A stretch of 64,000 nucleotides of DNA from positions 310,001 through 374,000 of the forward strand of contig NZ_JACBZA010000001.1 in the NCBI RefSeq assembly GCF_013408535.1, read 5' to 3'. A model generated the notes under the pieces. That model saw nothing but the letters and a program-made list of their open reading frames with translations, did no database searches and was not told the origin of the DNA. This document shows positions 1 through 8,081 of the stretch, one piece after another; position 1 is the stretch's first letter, and every line of letters starts with the position of its first letter. Source of the DNA: Actinopolymorpha cephalotaxi (GTDB lineage: Bacteria > Actinomycetota > Actinomycetes > Propionibacteriales > Actinopolymorphaceae). Position numbers and translations under genes: made by a program.

Positions 1-1935
1 GATGACGAGGTTGGCGACCACCAGCCGGCGGGCCCGCCGCGCCAACGCGATCACGGCGGGAACGCCGGCGAGTTCGTCGCGGGTCACCACCGCGTCGGCG
101 GTGTCCAGGGCGAGGTCCGATCCGGTGCGCCCCATGGCGATGCCGGTGTGCGCGGTCGCCAGCGCGGGTGCGTCGTTCACGCCGTCGCCGACCAGGCCGA
201 CCTTGGTGCCGGAGCCACCGGTGCCGCCGGTGCCGTCGGCCTGGAGTTCGCGTACCGCCGCCACCTTGTCGGCCGGGAGCAGGTCCGCGCGGACGTCGGT
301 GATCCCCACCTCGCCGGCCAGCCGGTGAGCTGCCCGGGCGTTGTCGCCGGTCAGCAACACCGGCGCGGCCCCGGTCAGCTCGGTGAGGTGGGCGACTGCC
401 TCGGCCGCGCCGGGGCGCATCCGATCCGCCAGGGCGAGTACGCCGGCAGGCACGTCGTTCAGGCGTACGACCACCGCGGTGTGTCCCGCGTCCTGGAGCT
501 CGGTCACGACGGCGTGCAGGTCGGCGTGGCCGGACCGCTCGCCGGCCGCCGTGAGGTGGGCGGGACTGCACACCTCGACCGTCGTCTCGTCCACCCGCGC
601 CCGCACGCCGCGGCCGGGTTCGGAGGTGAAGTCCGCCAGCTGCCCGAACGGCAGGCCGGCCGTGCGGGCGGCCCGTACGACGGCCGTGCCCAGTGGGTGT
701 TCGGAGTACTGCTCGGCGGTGGCCGCCAACGCCAGCAGGCGTTCCTCGGTGAGCTCACCACCGGGCAGGACTCGTACGCCGGTCAGGTGCGGACGTCCCT
801 CGGTCAGCGTTCCGGTCTTGTCGAACGCCACCCGGGTGACCGTTCCGAGCTGTTCCATCGCCACCGCCGACTTCACCAGCACGCCGTGCCGTCCGGCGGT
901 AGCGATGGCGGCCAGCAGCGGCGGCATCGTGGCCAGCACGACAGCGCAGGGCGAGGCGACGATCATGAACGTCATCGCGCGCAACAGGCTGTCCTGCAGG
1001 GCGACGCCCCACAGCAGCGGCAGTGCGAACAGCGCCACCGTGGCGGCGACCATCGCGACGGAGTAGCGCTGCTCGACCTTCTCGATGAACAGCTGGGTGC
1101 GCGCCTTGGTGGCACTGGCCTGCTCGACCATGGCGACGATGCGCGCGATCACGGTCTCCGCCGCCTGCCGGCTCACGCGGACGCGCAGGGCGCCGGTGCC
1201 GTTCGACGTACCGGCGAACACCTCGTCTCCTGGGCCCTTGTCCACCGGGATGCTCTCGCCGGTGATGCTCGCCTGGTCGACCGCGCTCGCACCCACGACG
1301 ACCTGGCCGTCCGCGCCGATCCGCTCGCCGGGACGGACGAGGATCACGTCGCCCACCTCCAGGGTGGCCGCCTCGACCTGCTCCTCGCGGGCGCCGTCGA
1401 ACGCGTCGCCGCCGGCCACCTCGTCTTCTCGCCCCTCCTCGGCAACCTTCAGCCGGGTGGCGGTTTCGGGGGTGAGGTCCAGCAGCCCGCGTACCGAGTC
1501 CTCGGTGCGTTTGGTGGCCACCGCCTCCAGCGCTCCGGAGGTGGCGAAGATGACGATCAGCAGCGCGCCGTCGAAGACCTGGCCGATGGAGGCGGCGCCG
1601 ATCGCCGCGGCGACCATCAGCAGGTCGACGTCCAGGGTCTTCTCCCGCAGCGCGCGGAGTCCTGCCAGGCCCGGCTCCCAGCCACCGGCTGCGTAGCAGA
1701 CGAGGTAGAGGCTCCACCACAGCCAGCTCGGCGCGCCCGCCAGCTGGCAGATCCCACCCACGGCGAAGAGCGCGGTCGCGATCACCGCCCAGCGCACCTC
1801 CGGCAGCGACCAGGTGCCGTGCCACCAGCGGGACGGCCGGCGGTCCGGCCGGGTCTCCGCGGCGCCGGTGGGGTCGGGTGCCGCTGAGGAGTCGGCGGGG
1901 GAGCCGGCGGGGGAGGAGCTCAGGTCGACGGTCAC
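1..1935 (-). CDS. P1B-type heavy-metal ATPase, P1B-4 (CtpD/CtpJ/CoaT-like), 3' end outside window
   Basis: Metal-exporting P-type ATPase of the cytoplasmic membrane; the gene runs off the left edge, leaving about 645 N-terminal codons. Visible are the A-domain TGES motif, the membrane SPC motif (about residues 328-330) and the phosphorylation motif DKTGT with Asp near residue 372. There is no N-terminal HMA domain, and SPC replaces the CPC of CadA/ZntA/CopA; both are hallmarks of the P1B-4 group, which exports Co, Zn, Ni or Fe. The start is the GTG at 1935, just inside an inverted repeat; an in-frame ATG at 1956 would lie within that repeat. It is divergent from an ArsR sensor, which likely represses it. 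The exact metal is inferred, not seen. Confidence 0.9.
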   Translation of the reverse strand, partial: MTVDLSSSPAGSPADSSAAPDPTGAAETRPDRRPSRWWHGTWSLPEVRWAVIATALFAVGGICQLAGAPSWLWWSLYLVCYAAGGWEPGLAGLRALREKTLDVDLLMVAAAIGAASIGQVFDGALLIVIFATSGALEAVATKRTEDSVRGLLDLTPETATRLKVAEEGREDEVAGGDAFDGAREEQVEAATLEVGDVILVRPGERIGADGQVVVGASAVDQASITGESIPVDKGPGDEVFAGTSNGTGALRVRVSRQAAETVIARIVAMVEQASATKARTQLFIEKVEQRYSVAMVAATVALFALPLLWGVALQDSLLRAMTFMIVASPCAVVLATMPPLLAAIATAGRHGVLVKSAVAMEQLGTVTRVAFDKTGTLTEGRPHLTGVRVLPGGELTEERLLALAATAEQYSEHPLGTAVVRAARTAGLPFGQLADFTSEPGRGVRARVDETTVEVCSPAHLTAAGERSGHADLHAVVTELQDAGHTAVVVRLNDVPAGVLALADRMRPGAAEAVAHLTELTGAAPVLLTGDNARAAHRLAGEVGITDVRADLLPADKVAAVRELQADGTGGTGGSGTKVGLVGDGVNDAPALATAHTGIAMGRTGSDLALDTADAVVTRDELAGVPAVIALARRARRLVVANLVI

Positions 1936-1942
1936 CGCGGCA

Positions 1943-1970
1943 GCATACCTGCGCATGCACGCAGGTATGC
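1943..1970. promoter_or_regulatory. Operator-like perfect inverted repeat between metal ATPase and arsR
   Basis: The arms GCATACCTGC and GCAGGTATGC are perfect reverse complements of 10 bases separated by 8 bases. The repeat occupies the short gap between the divergent ATPase start (1935) and the ArsR start (1994). Its position, size and symmetry fit an ArsR/SmtB operator controlling both genes. A leaderless-type -10 box TAGGCT for arsR lies at 1982-1987. Confidence 0.8.
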
Positions 1971-1993
1971 AGGTACGGGGTTAGGCTGGCGGC

Positions 1994-2386
1994 ATGCACG
2001 AGTCGCTGCCGGACTTCGACATGCCCAACGACGAGCAGGTCCACCTGGCCGCGGAGTCGTTCCGGCTGCTGTCCGATCCGACCCGGATCCGGATCCTCTG
2101 GGCGCTCCTGCAGGGCGAGTCGTCGGTCGCCTGCCTCGCCGAACTCGCCGACGCCACCCCGACCGCGGTCAGCCAGCACCTGGCCAAGCTCCGCCTCGCC
2201 GGACTGGTGCGGGGGCGCCGCGAAGGCACCTTCGTCTACTACACCGCCGCCGACGAGCACGTACGCCGGCTGCTCACCCAGGGCCTCTTCCACGCCGACC
2301 ATCTCGACCGCGACCTGTCCGGCGGCAGCGGCACCGCAGAGCGTGGCGCGGGTCACCGCCACGCCGGCGAGACCTCTCACGCCTGA
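1994..2386 (+). CDS. ArsR/SmtB-family metal sensor repressor, NmtR-like
   Basis: A 130-residue winged-helix repressor; the recognition region is about residues 48-72 (ELADATPTAVSQHLAKLRLAG). Asp87, His89, His100 and His103 reproduce the alpha-5 metal site D-x-H-x10-H-x2-H known from SmtB, CzrA and NmtR. The tail adds His121, His123 and His129, recalling NmtR, which recruits C-terminal His ligands for Ni/Co and controls the P1B-4 pump CtpJ. The divergent gene here is a P1B-4 pump, so a Ni/Co (or Zn) efflux switch is the natural reading. The likely mRNA is leaderless: TAGGCT ends six bases before ATG 1994. The 3' end overlaps the convergent acyltransferase gene by 10 bp. Confidence 0.9.
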   Translation: MHESLPDFDMPNDEQVHLAAESFRLLSDPTRIRILWALLQGESSVACLAELADATPTAVSQHLAKLRLAGLVRGRREGTFVYYTAADEHVRRLLTQGLFHADHLDRDLSGGSGTAERGAGHRHAGETSHA

Positions 2387-3786
2387 CCGGGGTCCGCGTT
2401 CTCGCGTCCTTCGGTCGGGGTCGTGGTCGGGTTCGGGATCGAGCGGAGCACCCACAACGTGCCCGCGCCGAGCAGGTAGCAGACGAACCCGCCGCCGGGC
2501 ATGCCGAGCAGGTAGGAGCCGGTGCTCGGCGCGAGGCTGTTGGCGAGTAGGCCGGCCATGACCGACAGGAACGCGATGACGGCGAGGACGAGGCGTGGTG
2601 CGGGGCGACTCACCGTACGAACGAAACCGTCCGGCAGCCCGCGCGGGACCTCGGTGGGACGGGGACGCGGCCGGGTCTCCAGCCGGCCGAAGACCGCGAC
2701 CAGCAGGGCCAGCGACGCGGACAGCATCACCAGCCACGGCAGCCGCCACAGCCACCACGAGGCGGTGACCACAGCCGGAGTGGGCAGCAGGTGCGCGGCG
2801 GCGAGTACGCCGACGAGCAGCACCACCGCGCTCATGTGCCACAGGAAGATCGTCAGCACCACGGAGTTCACCGCCACCACCGCGAGCCACGGGTTCGGCC
2901 GGTGCAACCAGCGTTCGGCGGGTCTGCGCAGCATGAGGACCAGGCCGAGTTGCATGGTCGCGGCGGCGAGCAGGGCGAGCGTGGGCGGAGACGCGTTGTG
3001 CGGTTGCTGTCCGGTCACGTCGATCATGCTGACCGCGTAGGGGCCGACGAGGGTCAGCAGCGCCAGCATGCCGAAACCGCCTGCCAGCAGGGGAATCCAG
3101 ACGCGCGGCGTGTCGGGCAACTGCCCGTCCCGCCAGAAGAAGCCCAGCTGGTGGATCACCAGCCAGCCGAAGAGGAAGTTGCCGGCGGCCATCCACTCCG
3201 AGAGCTCCAGTCGCGCCACGTCGCCGAGGGCGACCAGCACCACCAGCACGAGAACGACCCGGAGACCGTACCGCCGGTGCAGGCGGTACATCACCGGCGC
3301 CAGCAGGACCACCAGCAGGTACGCGGTGAGGAACCAGAGTGGGATCGATGCCACCCACACCCCGAAGCGGACCAGTCCGGGCGAGAGCCCCAGCCATCGG
3401 ACCCCGGCCAGGTTCGCCGCCAGGCCGACCACGGCGAGCGTCACGAGCAACCCGGTGGTCGGCCCGACCAGCCGGCCGGTGCGGCCGAGCAACCAGTCGG
3501 TGGCGTTCTCGCCCTGGCGGCGATGTGTCTGCAGGGAAGCGGCGTTGGCGTACCCGCCGACCACGAAGAAGATCGGCATAACCTGAGCCACCCACGTGAG
3601 CGGGTACGCCCAGGGCATCGAGTCCAGTGCGGAGCGGCCGGTGAGCCGCCCGTGGGCGTCGTAGGTGATGGCGCTGAGCAGCCAGTGCCCGAGGACGACC
3701 GCCGTGATCGCGAGCGCCCGCAGCAGATCCACGTACCGCTCGCGCGACGCCGGCGTCTCGTCGGCGAGCTCGCGCAACCTGGTCAC
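2377..3786 (-). CDS. Acyltransferase-3 family integral membrane protein
   Basis: About 469 residues. The first membrane helix carries RYVDLLRALAITAVVLGHW and is followed by a PIFFVVGGYANA segment, the typical opening of membrane O-acyltransferases (PF01757). About ten hydrophobic helices follow, and the C-terminus is polar and Pro-rich before two last helices. Such proteins usually acylate sugars or lipids at the membrane; the substrate cannot be inferred. GTG 3786 is chosen because the catalytic first helix follows it directly and a TAGGCT -10 box ends seven bases upstream. Reading further upstream adds unrelated residues. The gene converges with arsR. Confidence 0.85.
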   Translation of the reverse strand: MTRLRELADETPASRERYVDLLRALAITAVVLGHWLLSAITYDAHGRLTGRSALDSMPWAYPLTWVAQVMPIFFVVGGYANAASLQTHRRQGENATDWLLGRTGRLVGPTTGLLVTLAVVGLAANLAGVRWLGLSPGLVRFGVWVASIPLWFLTAYLLVVLLAPVMYRLHRRYGLRVVLVLVVLVALGDVARLELSEWMAAGNFLFGWLVIHQLGFFWRDGQLPDTPRVWIPLLAGGFGMLALLTLVGPYAVSMIDVTGQQPHNASPPTLALLAAATMQLGLVLMLRRPAERWLHRPNPWLAVVAVNSVVLTIFLWHMSAVVLLVGVLAAAHLLPTPAVVTASWWLWRLPWLVMLSASLALLVAVFGRLETRPRPRPTEVPRGLPDGFVRTVSRPAPRLVLAVIAFLSVMAGLLANSLAPSTGSYLLGMPGGGFVCYLLGAGTLWVLRSIPNPTTTPTEGRENADPGQA

Positions 3787-3907
3787 AGCTTCGAGCCTAG
3801 GGTGACTGCGCGAGGGTCTGCCCGGTGGCGGGAGCCGCGGCTGGAGCAGACTTGGGTACGTATCGGACCTTTCGCGTACGCCGGAAGACCTGACAGAAGG
3901 AGCCGTC

Positions 3908-4645
3908 GTGGCCGTCATCCACCGGGCCGAGATCCGTCCGACCAAGCTGGAACTCCTCGGCGAGTGGCTCCCGAAGCAGTCCTGGTACGCCGGTGACCCG
4001 GGGGCTGCGCCGGCCTCCGTGGGGGCGTACCGCTTCGACGACCCGCGCGGCGAGGTGGGCATCGAGACGCTCCTGGTCCGCACCGCCGGCGGTCAGGTGG
4101 TGCAGGTCCCGCTGACCTACCGAGGGGCGCCGCTCGCGGGTGGCGAGCCGTTCCTGGTGGGCACGATGGAGCACTCGGTCCTTGGGCAGCGGTGGGTGTA
4201 CGACGGGTGCGGTGATCCTGTCTACCTGTCCGCCCTGGCCGCGGTGATTCTCGGGCACGCGGTGCAGGCGGAGGAACTCCTCGAGGGCAAGGGCGCCGAC
4301 GGCCCGCAGCGGCGTACGCCCACCGTCTCGGTCGTGGGGACCGGCGCCCGCGGCATGGCGGTCACGGACGTCGAAGCGGCGAAGGACCTGAACGCGGTGG
4401 GGGTTCCGGAGGCGGTCGAGGACCTGGGCGACTCCACCGAGGGCGGGCGCACGGTCGTACGAGCCGCTGGGCTGGAGCTCACGATCGTCCGCCTGGTGGA
4501 GCTTCCGGCCGGCGACACCGACGACACCGGCAGCGCCGAGGGCGCCACCGGTGAAGGTGACGGCACCGACCGGGGCGGCGCGCTGCTCGGCGCGTGGACG
4601 GACCAGACCCGGCCGGTGCGGTTGGCGACGGCGCGGCGAACCTGA
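3908..4645 (+). CDS. Maltokinase N-terminal cap-like domain protein (CG0192-related)
   Basis: A 245-residue soluble protein resembling the N-terminal cap domain of actinobacterial maltokinase (Mak_N_cap). It has the features KLELLGEWLPKQSWYAG near residues 12-28, a FLVGTMEHSVLGQRWVYDG segment around 80-98, and an alternating strand pattern, but no kinase domain (no HGD or DxD catalytic motifs). Stand-alone members are common in actinomycetes and their role is not established. A good ribosome site (AAGGAG) lies at 3895-3901, seven bases before GTG 3908. The C-terminal third is acidic and Gly/Thr-rich, probably a linker. Confidence 0.75.
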   Translation: MAVIHRAEIRPTKLELLGEWLPKQSWYAGDPGAAPASVGAYRFDDPRGEVGIETLLVRTAGGQVVQVPLTYRGAPLAGGEPFLVGTMEHSVLGQRWVYDGCGDPVYLSALAAVILGHAVQAEELLEGKGADGPQRRTPTVSVVGTGARGMAVTDVEAAKDLNAVGVPEAVEDLGDSTEGGRTVVRAAGLELTIVRLVELPAGDTDDTGSAEGATGEGDGTDRGGALLGAWTDQTRPVRLATARRT

Positions 4646-4673
4646 CGTTCTCTGCATTCGGAAACCGCCCCGC

Positions 4674-5081
4674 TCAGGTCGGGTGCGGCCCGAGCGGAGA
4701 GCGGTCGCCGACCAGCCACCGATGCCCGTACGGGTCGAAGAACCCACCCTGACGGTGCGGGCCCCACGGCATCTCGTGGTCGCGTACGGGATCGTCGTTG
4801 TCCGCCCCCGCGGCGACGGCCCGAGCGACGAAGCCGTCCGGGTCGTCCACGAAGATCTCCACCCGGACCGTCGTCGTGCCGGTCTCGCCCGGAGTCGCCC
4901 AGCCGTTCTTCTCCGGCTCGCCGAGGAAGATCGGGGCGCCCTCGACCTCCAGGCCGATGACCGAGCCGAGGTTCCACAGCTCCCGGGCACCGACGGCCCG
5001 GGCGTACCACCGTGCGGCGTCGGGAGCGTCGGGCACGGCCAGCATGAGCGAGATGACGGGGCCGGAAGTCTGCGACGTCAT
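4674..5081 (-). CDS. VOC-family (glyoxalase/bleomycin-resistance fold) protein
   Basis: A 135-residue single-domain protein with paired beta-alpha-beta-beta-beta modules. The N-terminal half has the DAARWYARAVGA helix and the C-terminal half ends in the typical GGFFDPYGHRWLVGD strand, as in PhnB-like proteins. VOC proteins bind metal or small hydrophobic ligands, or isomerise and oxygenate them; the substrate is not predictable. Likely cytoplasmic and monocistronic. It is convergent with the preceding plus-strand gene (29 bp gap). Confidence 0.85.
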   Translation of the reverse strand: MTSQTSGPVISLMLAVPDAPDAARWYARAVGARELWNLGSVIGLEVEGAPIFLGEPEKNGWATPGETGTTTVRVEIFVDDPDGFVARAVAAGADNDDPVRDHEMPWGPHRQGGFFDPYGHRWLVGDRSPLGPHPT

Positions 5082-5178
5082 GGGGCCTCCAAAGAGAGTG
5101 TGCCCGCAGCGTAGACCCGATGACCGACGGTCTGGTTTGCTTCCGATCTCAGGGGATTTCGGCAGAGGAGGCCCGACC

Positions 5179-5679
5179 GTGAGGATCAGCGAGCCCAGGA
5201 TCGTCGAACGTCCCGCGCAGCCCTACGTCGCGATCACGGCGTCGGTCCCGATGACCCGGATGGCGGCCACCCTGCCCCCGCTGAACGGCGAGGTGTTCGG
5301 CTGGCTCGAGGCGCGCGACATCGCGCCCGCCGGCGCGCCGCTGTGGAAGTACAACGTCATCGACATGGACGGCGACCTGGAGATCGAGGTCGGCGTGCCC
5401 GTGGCGGAGAGGGTCGCCGGTGACGACCGGGTCCGCTCCGGGGTTCTTCCGGCCGGCCGGTACGCCACGCTGCGGCATGCCGGCCATCCCGACGAACTGG
5501 TCGACGCCACCGGGGCGCTGCTCAGCTGGGCCGACGGCGAGGGCCTTCGCTGGGACGTCGCCGACAGTCCGGCCGGCGAGCGCTGGGCCGCTCGCGTCGA
5601 GTTCTACCTGACGGACCCGGACGAGGAGCCGGACCTGAACAGGTGGGAGACCGACCTGGTGTTCAAGCTCGCCGACTGA
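5179..5679 (+). CDS. GyrI-like/AraC effector-binding domain protein
   Basis: A 166-residue stand-alone GyrI-like small-molecule-binding domain (Bac_rhamnosid/AraC_E_bind superfamily). It starts VRISEPRIVERPAQPYVAI and has the two-fold SHS2 pattern: EIEVGVPVAE in the middle and a C-terminal segment RVEFYLTDPDEEPDLNRWETD. No DNA-binding domain is present. The strong ribosome site GAGGAGG at 5165-5171 fixes GTG 5179. Related domains bind hydrophobic amphiphilic or xenobiotic ligands; a detoxification or sensing role is inference. It converges on the kinase gene downstream. Confidence 0.8.
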   Translation: MRISEPRIVERPAQPYVAITASVPMTRMAATLPPLNGEVFGWLEARDIAPAGAPLWKYNVIDMDGDLEIEVGVPVAERVAGDDRVRSGVLPAGRYATLRHAGHPDELVDATGALLSWADGEGLRWDVADSPAGERWAARVEFYLTDPDEEPDLNRWETDLVFKLAD

Positions 5680-5691
5680 AGCAGCGTGCGG

Positions 5692-6696
5692 CTATCGATA
5701 CAGGCGTACGGCCGCGGCCAGTCGGTCCACGAAGGGACGCCCGAACGCCGAGCTCCCGTCCACGGTGATCACGGCGAGATAGCCGAAGACCCGCCACAGT
5801 TCGCGTCGCCGCGCGAAGCCGGGATCGATCGGGGTGATCTCGCGGTAGCCGTCGAAGACCGCCTCCGGGACCGGCGCGAAGTAGTCGACCAGCGCGAGGT
5901 CGACCTCCGGGTGCCCGAACGACGGCGCGGGATCGAGCAGCACGGCCCCCGCCACGGCCTCGGCACCGGCGCCGGCCCCGGTGACCGGCGTCAGGAAGTT
6001 GTTCTGCTGGGCGTCGCCGTGCGTCAGCGTGGGCTTGGGTTCGGGCCCGCACAGCGCGGGGAACCGGCCGACGAGGCGTTCGACGTCCCGGGCAAGTTCC
6101 GGCGGAAGGTGCCCGCTGTCGACCGCCTGCCGCAGCCGGGGGAGCACCCGGCGTTCGGCGTAGAAGTCCGACCAGGAGCCGGTGCCGGATTCAGTGCCGG
6201 ATTCGGTGTCCGATCTGGAGCCGACCGGACGGTTGTCCTGCCGCAGCGGCCCGAAGAACCCGTCGAACTCGTCCAGACCGAACCGCTGCCCGTGCACCTG
6301 GTGCACTGTCGCGAGTGCCCGGCCGATCGAGCGCCACTGCTCGGTCGAGCGCGCGTCCGGGAGCACCTCCGGAATCGCCTCCAGTAACAGCAGCGAGCCG
6401 GTGTCAACGCGTACTTGCCCGGCAGCGACCGGGATCGGAGTGGCCACTCCGGCACGCCGTCGCAGCAGCTCCAGACCCCTCAGCTCCGCGGTGAACTGCT
6501 CGCTGCCTCCGACTGTCAGGTCCAGCTTGACGAACACCGAGAACGGCTCGCCCCGGACGATTCCGCACGGGTGGGACGCGCGGTCGTCGAGGTCGGCGAA
6601 GCCGGTCGCGGTCCAGGCCCGGCCGAGATGGGCGGACGCCGCGGCCTCGACCGCGCGCAGCATCGGGGGAGCGGTGAGCGGATGTGTCGTGGCCAT
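5692..6696 (-). CDS. Fructosamine/ketosamine-3-kinase family protein
   Basis: 334 residues of the fructosamine-kinase family (APH/choline-kinase fold), which phosphorylates sugar-protein adducts so that they fall apart (deglycation). The catalytic loop reads LTHGDAQQNNFL and is followed by LLDPAPSFGHPEVDLAL, matching the family's HGDLW..N and DPA...GHREADLAM signatures. The N-terminal ATP lobe has FVKLD. A short Ser/Glu/Thr/Gly repeat lies near residue 165. ATG 6696 gives the usual family start. The gene is divergent from the TIGR03086 gene, with 84 bp between the starts. Confidence 0.9.
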   Translation of the reverse strand: MATTHPLTAPPMLRAVEAAASAHLGRAWTATGFADLDDRASHPCGIVRGEPFSVFVKLDLTVGGSEQFTAELRGLELLRRRAGVATPIPVAAGQVRVDTGSLLLLEAIPEVLPDARSTEQWRSIGRALATVHQVHGQRFGLDEFDGFFGPLRQDNRPVGSRSDTESGTESGTGSWSDFYAERRVLPRLRQAVDSGHLPPELARDVERLVGRFPALCGPEPKPTLTHGDAQQNNFLTPVTGAGAGAEAVAGAVLLDPAPSFGHPEVDLALVDYFAPVPEAVFDGYREITPIDPGFARRRELWRVFGYLAVITVDGSSAFGRPFVDRLAAAVRLYR

Positions 6697-6780
6697 CGAC
6701 CGGAGCGTACTGCCGCCGTCTCCCGGGGATTGGCCTAGGTTGTCGGGCAGATCGTCGATCCTCGTCGGAAGGAGCCGCGG

Positions 6781-7377
6781 ATGAACCCGGCGGCAGATCT
6801 TGGGTCCCTGCGAACCGCGGGCGAGGTGACCGGCCGGATCGTGGCCGGCATCGGTGCGGACCAGTGGGAGGCTCCGACCCCGTGCGCGGACTGGAACGTC
6901 CGTGCACTGCTCAACCACCTCGTCGCCGGCAACGTCCTCACCGCGGCGGTCCTCGGAGGTGCGGAGCTTCCGCCGCCGGAGGAACGCGCCCGGCTCGGCC
7001 AGGTGGACCGGCTCGGCGACGACCCGCTTGCCGCCGCGCAGCAGTCCGTCGGTGACCTGATCAAGGCGTTCGAACAGCCAGGAGTGCTCGAACGCGTCCA
7101 CCCGTCGCCCGTGGGGCAGGTCCCCGGTGTCGTTCTCGTGCATCTGCGGACCACCGAACTCCTGGTCCACGGCTGGGATCTCGCCCGGGCGACGGAGCTG
7201 TCGGCGGACTTCCCCGAAGCTCTGGCCGAGCAGGAACTGGCGTTCACGAAGGCGAACGTCGGCAGGGCCAGGACCGGGCCGGGTGGGCCGTTCGGCGCCT
7301 CGCAACCGGTCGCCGAGGATGCCCCGGCGATCGACAGACTCGCCGCACTACTCGGCCGCAGCGTGGCGTTTCGCTGA
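6781..7377 (+). CDS. TIGR03086-family (DinB-like, maleylpyruvate isomerase N-terminal fold) protein
   Basis: 198 residues. The N-terminal DinB-like four-helix domain contains the actinobacterial TIGR03086 signature PTPCADWNVRALLNHLVAGN (residues about 29-48), whose His is a metal ligand; further helices carry HLRTTELLVHGWDLARAT. The family is metal-binding, with mycothiol-dependent enzymes as the best-known relatives. The substrate is unknown. An AAGGAG-type ribosome site precedes ATG 6781. A candidate TAGGTT -10 lies at about 6735-6740. Confidence 0.9.
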   Translation: MNPAADLGSLRTAGEVTGRIVAGIGADQWEAPTPCADWNVRALLNHLVAGNVLTAAVLGGAELPPPEERARLGQVDRLGDDPLAAAQQSVGDLIKAFEQPGVLERVHPSPVGQVPGVVLVHLRTTELLVHGWDLARATELSADFPEALAEQELAFTKANVGRARTGPGGPFGASQPVAEDAPAIDRLAALLGRSVAFR

Positions 7378-7429
7378 CGCCCTACCGCGACCCGCGCGGG
7401 TAACATGCGGCAATTGCGTGATGCAGTTC

Positions 7430-8007
7430 CGTAACAGGGGAGTTCTATCCGACCGCCGGCAGCGAGCCCCAGTTTGTCGCCGACGGTGACTTCGACGGTG
7501 ACGGCGCCCTCGACCTGGTGACCGCGGACTCGATCAGGTGGTCGGCAACTTCGGCTCTGACTCGGTGTCGGTCCTTCTCGGCACCGGCACCGGAAGCTTC
7601 GGCACGGCGACCAACTTCACGATGGGCACCGGTCCGCAGGGCGTGGTGGTCCGGGACTTCAACCGGGACGGCAACCTCGACCTCGCGACGTCGAACTTCA
7701 CCAGCAGCACCGTGACACTTCGGCTGGGCACCGGCACCGGAAGCTTCGGCTCGGTCTCCACCTTCGGCCTGAACGGCGGGACCAGCCCCTCCGGACTCTC
7801 CAGCGGCACCGTCAAGCATTCGGTCGGCGGGACGCTCACCTTCCCGGACAAGAACGGGATGTGGGGCTCCCGGCATCGTTCGGCACGCCACTCCCGATGG
7901 CCCTGTCGGTGTCTGGCGGACTCGCCGCGGTCGCCCTCCTCTTCATCGCCGGAACGGTCTTGCTCCGGCTCCGCAGGCGCCGAGCCAGGCCGTCGCCGCC
8001 CGTATAG
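7430..8007 (+). pseudogene. Collapsed remnant of a propeller / DUF916 surface-protein locus
   Basis: Several reading-frame pieces on one strand resemble the intact locus at 20.3-23.7 kb. At 7453-7530 one frame reads as an FG-GAP Ca-binding motif (ADGDFDGDGALDLVTAD); a frameshift near 7536 leads into two more blades (DFNRDGNLDLATSNF), closest to blades 2-4 of the intact propeller. The frame then runs directly into SSGTVKHSVGGTLTFP, which aligns with the C-terminal part of the DUF916-like protein. One more single-base shift near 7863 opens GLPASFGTPLPMAL and a membrane helix ending RLRRRRARPSPPV at the stop 8005-8007. There is no signal peptide. The order implies an internal deletion followed by frameshifts. 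Confidence 0.75.
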
Positions 8008-8081
8008 CCGCACACCATCCGCGTACGCCACGGCCTGCCGCTGCTCGAAACCAGCCTCGGCAGGCCGTGCAATAGTTGACC

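Noticed and set aside
755-3595. 946-codon minus-strand frame
   Set aside because: It spans the metal ATPase, arsR and acyltransferase in the wrong frame; real domain motifs lie in other frames.
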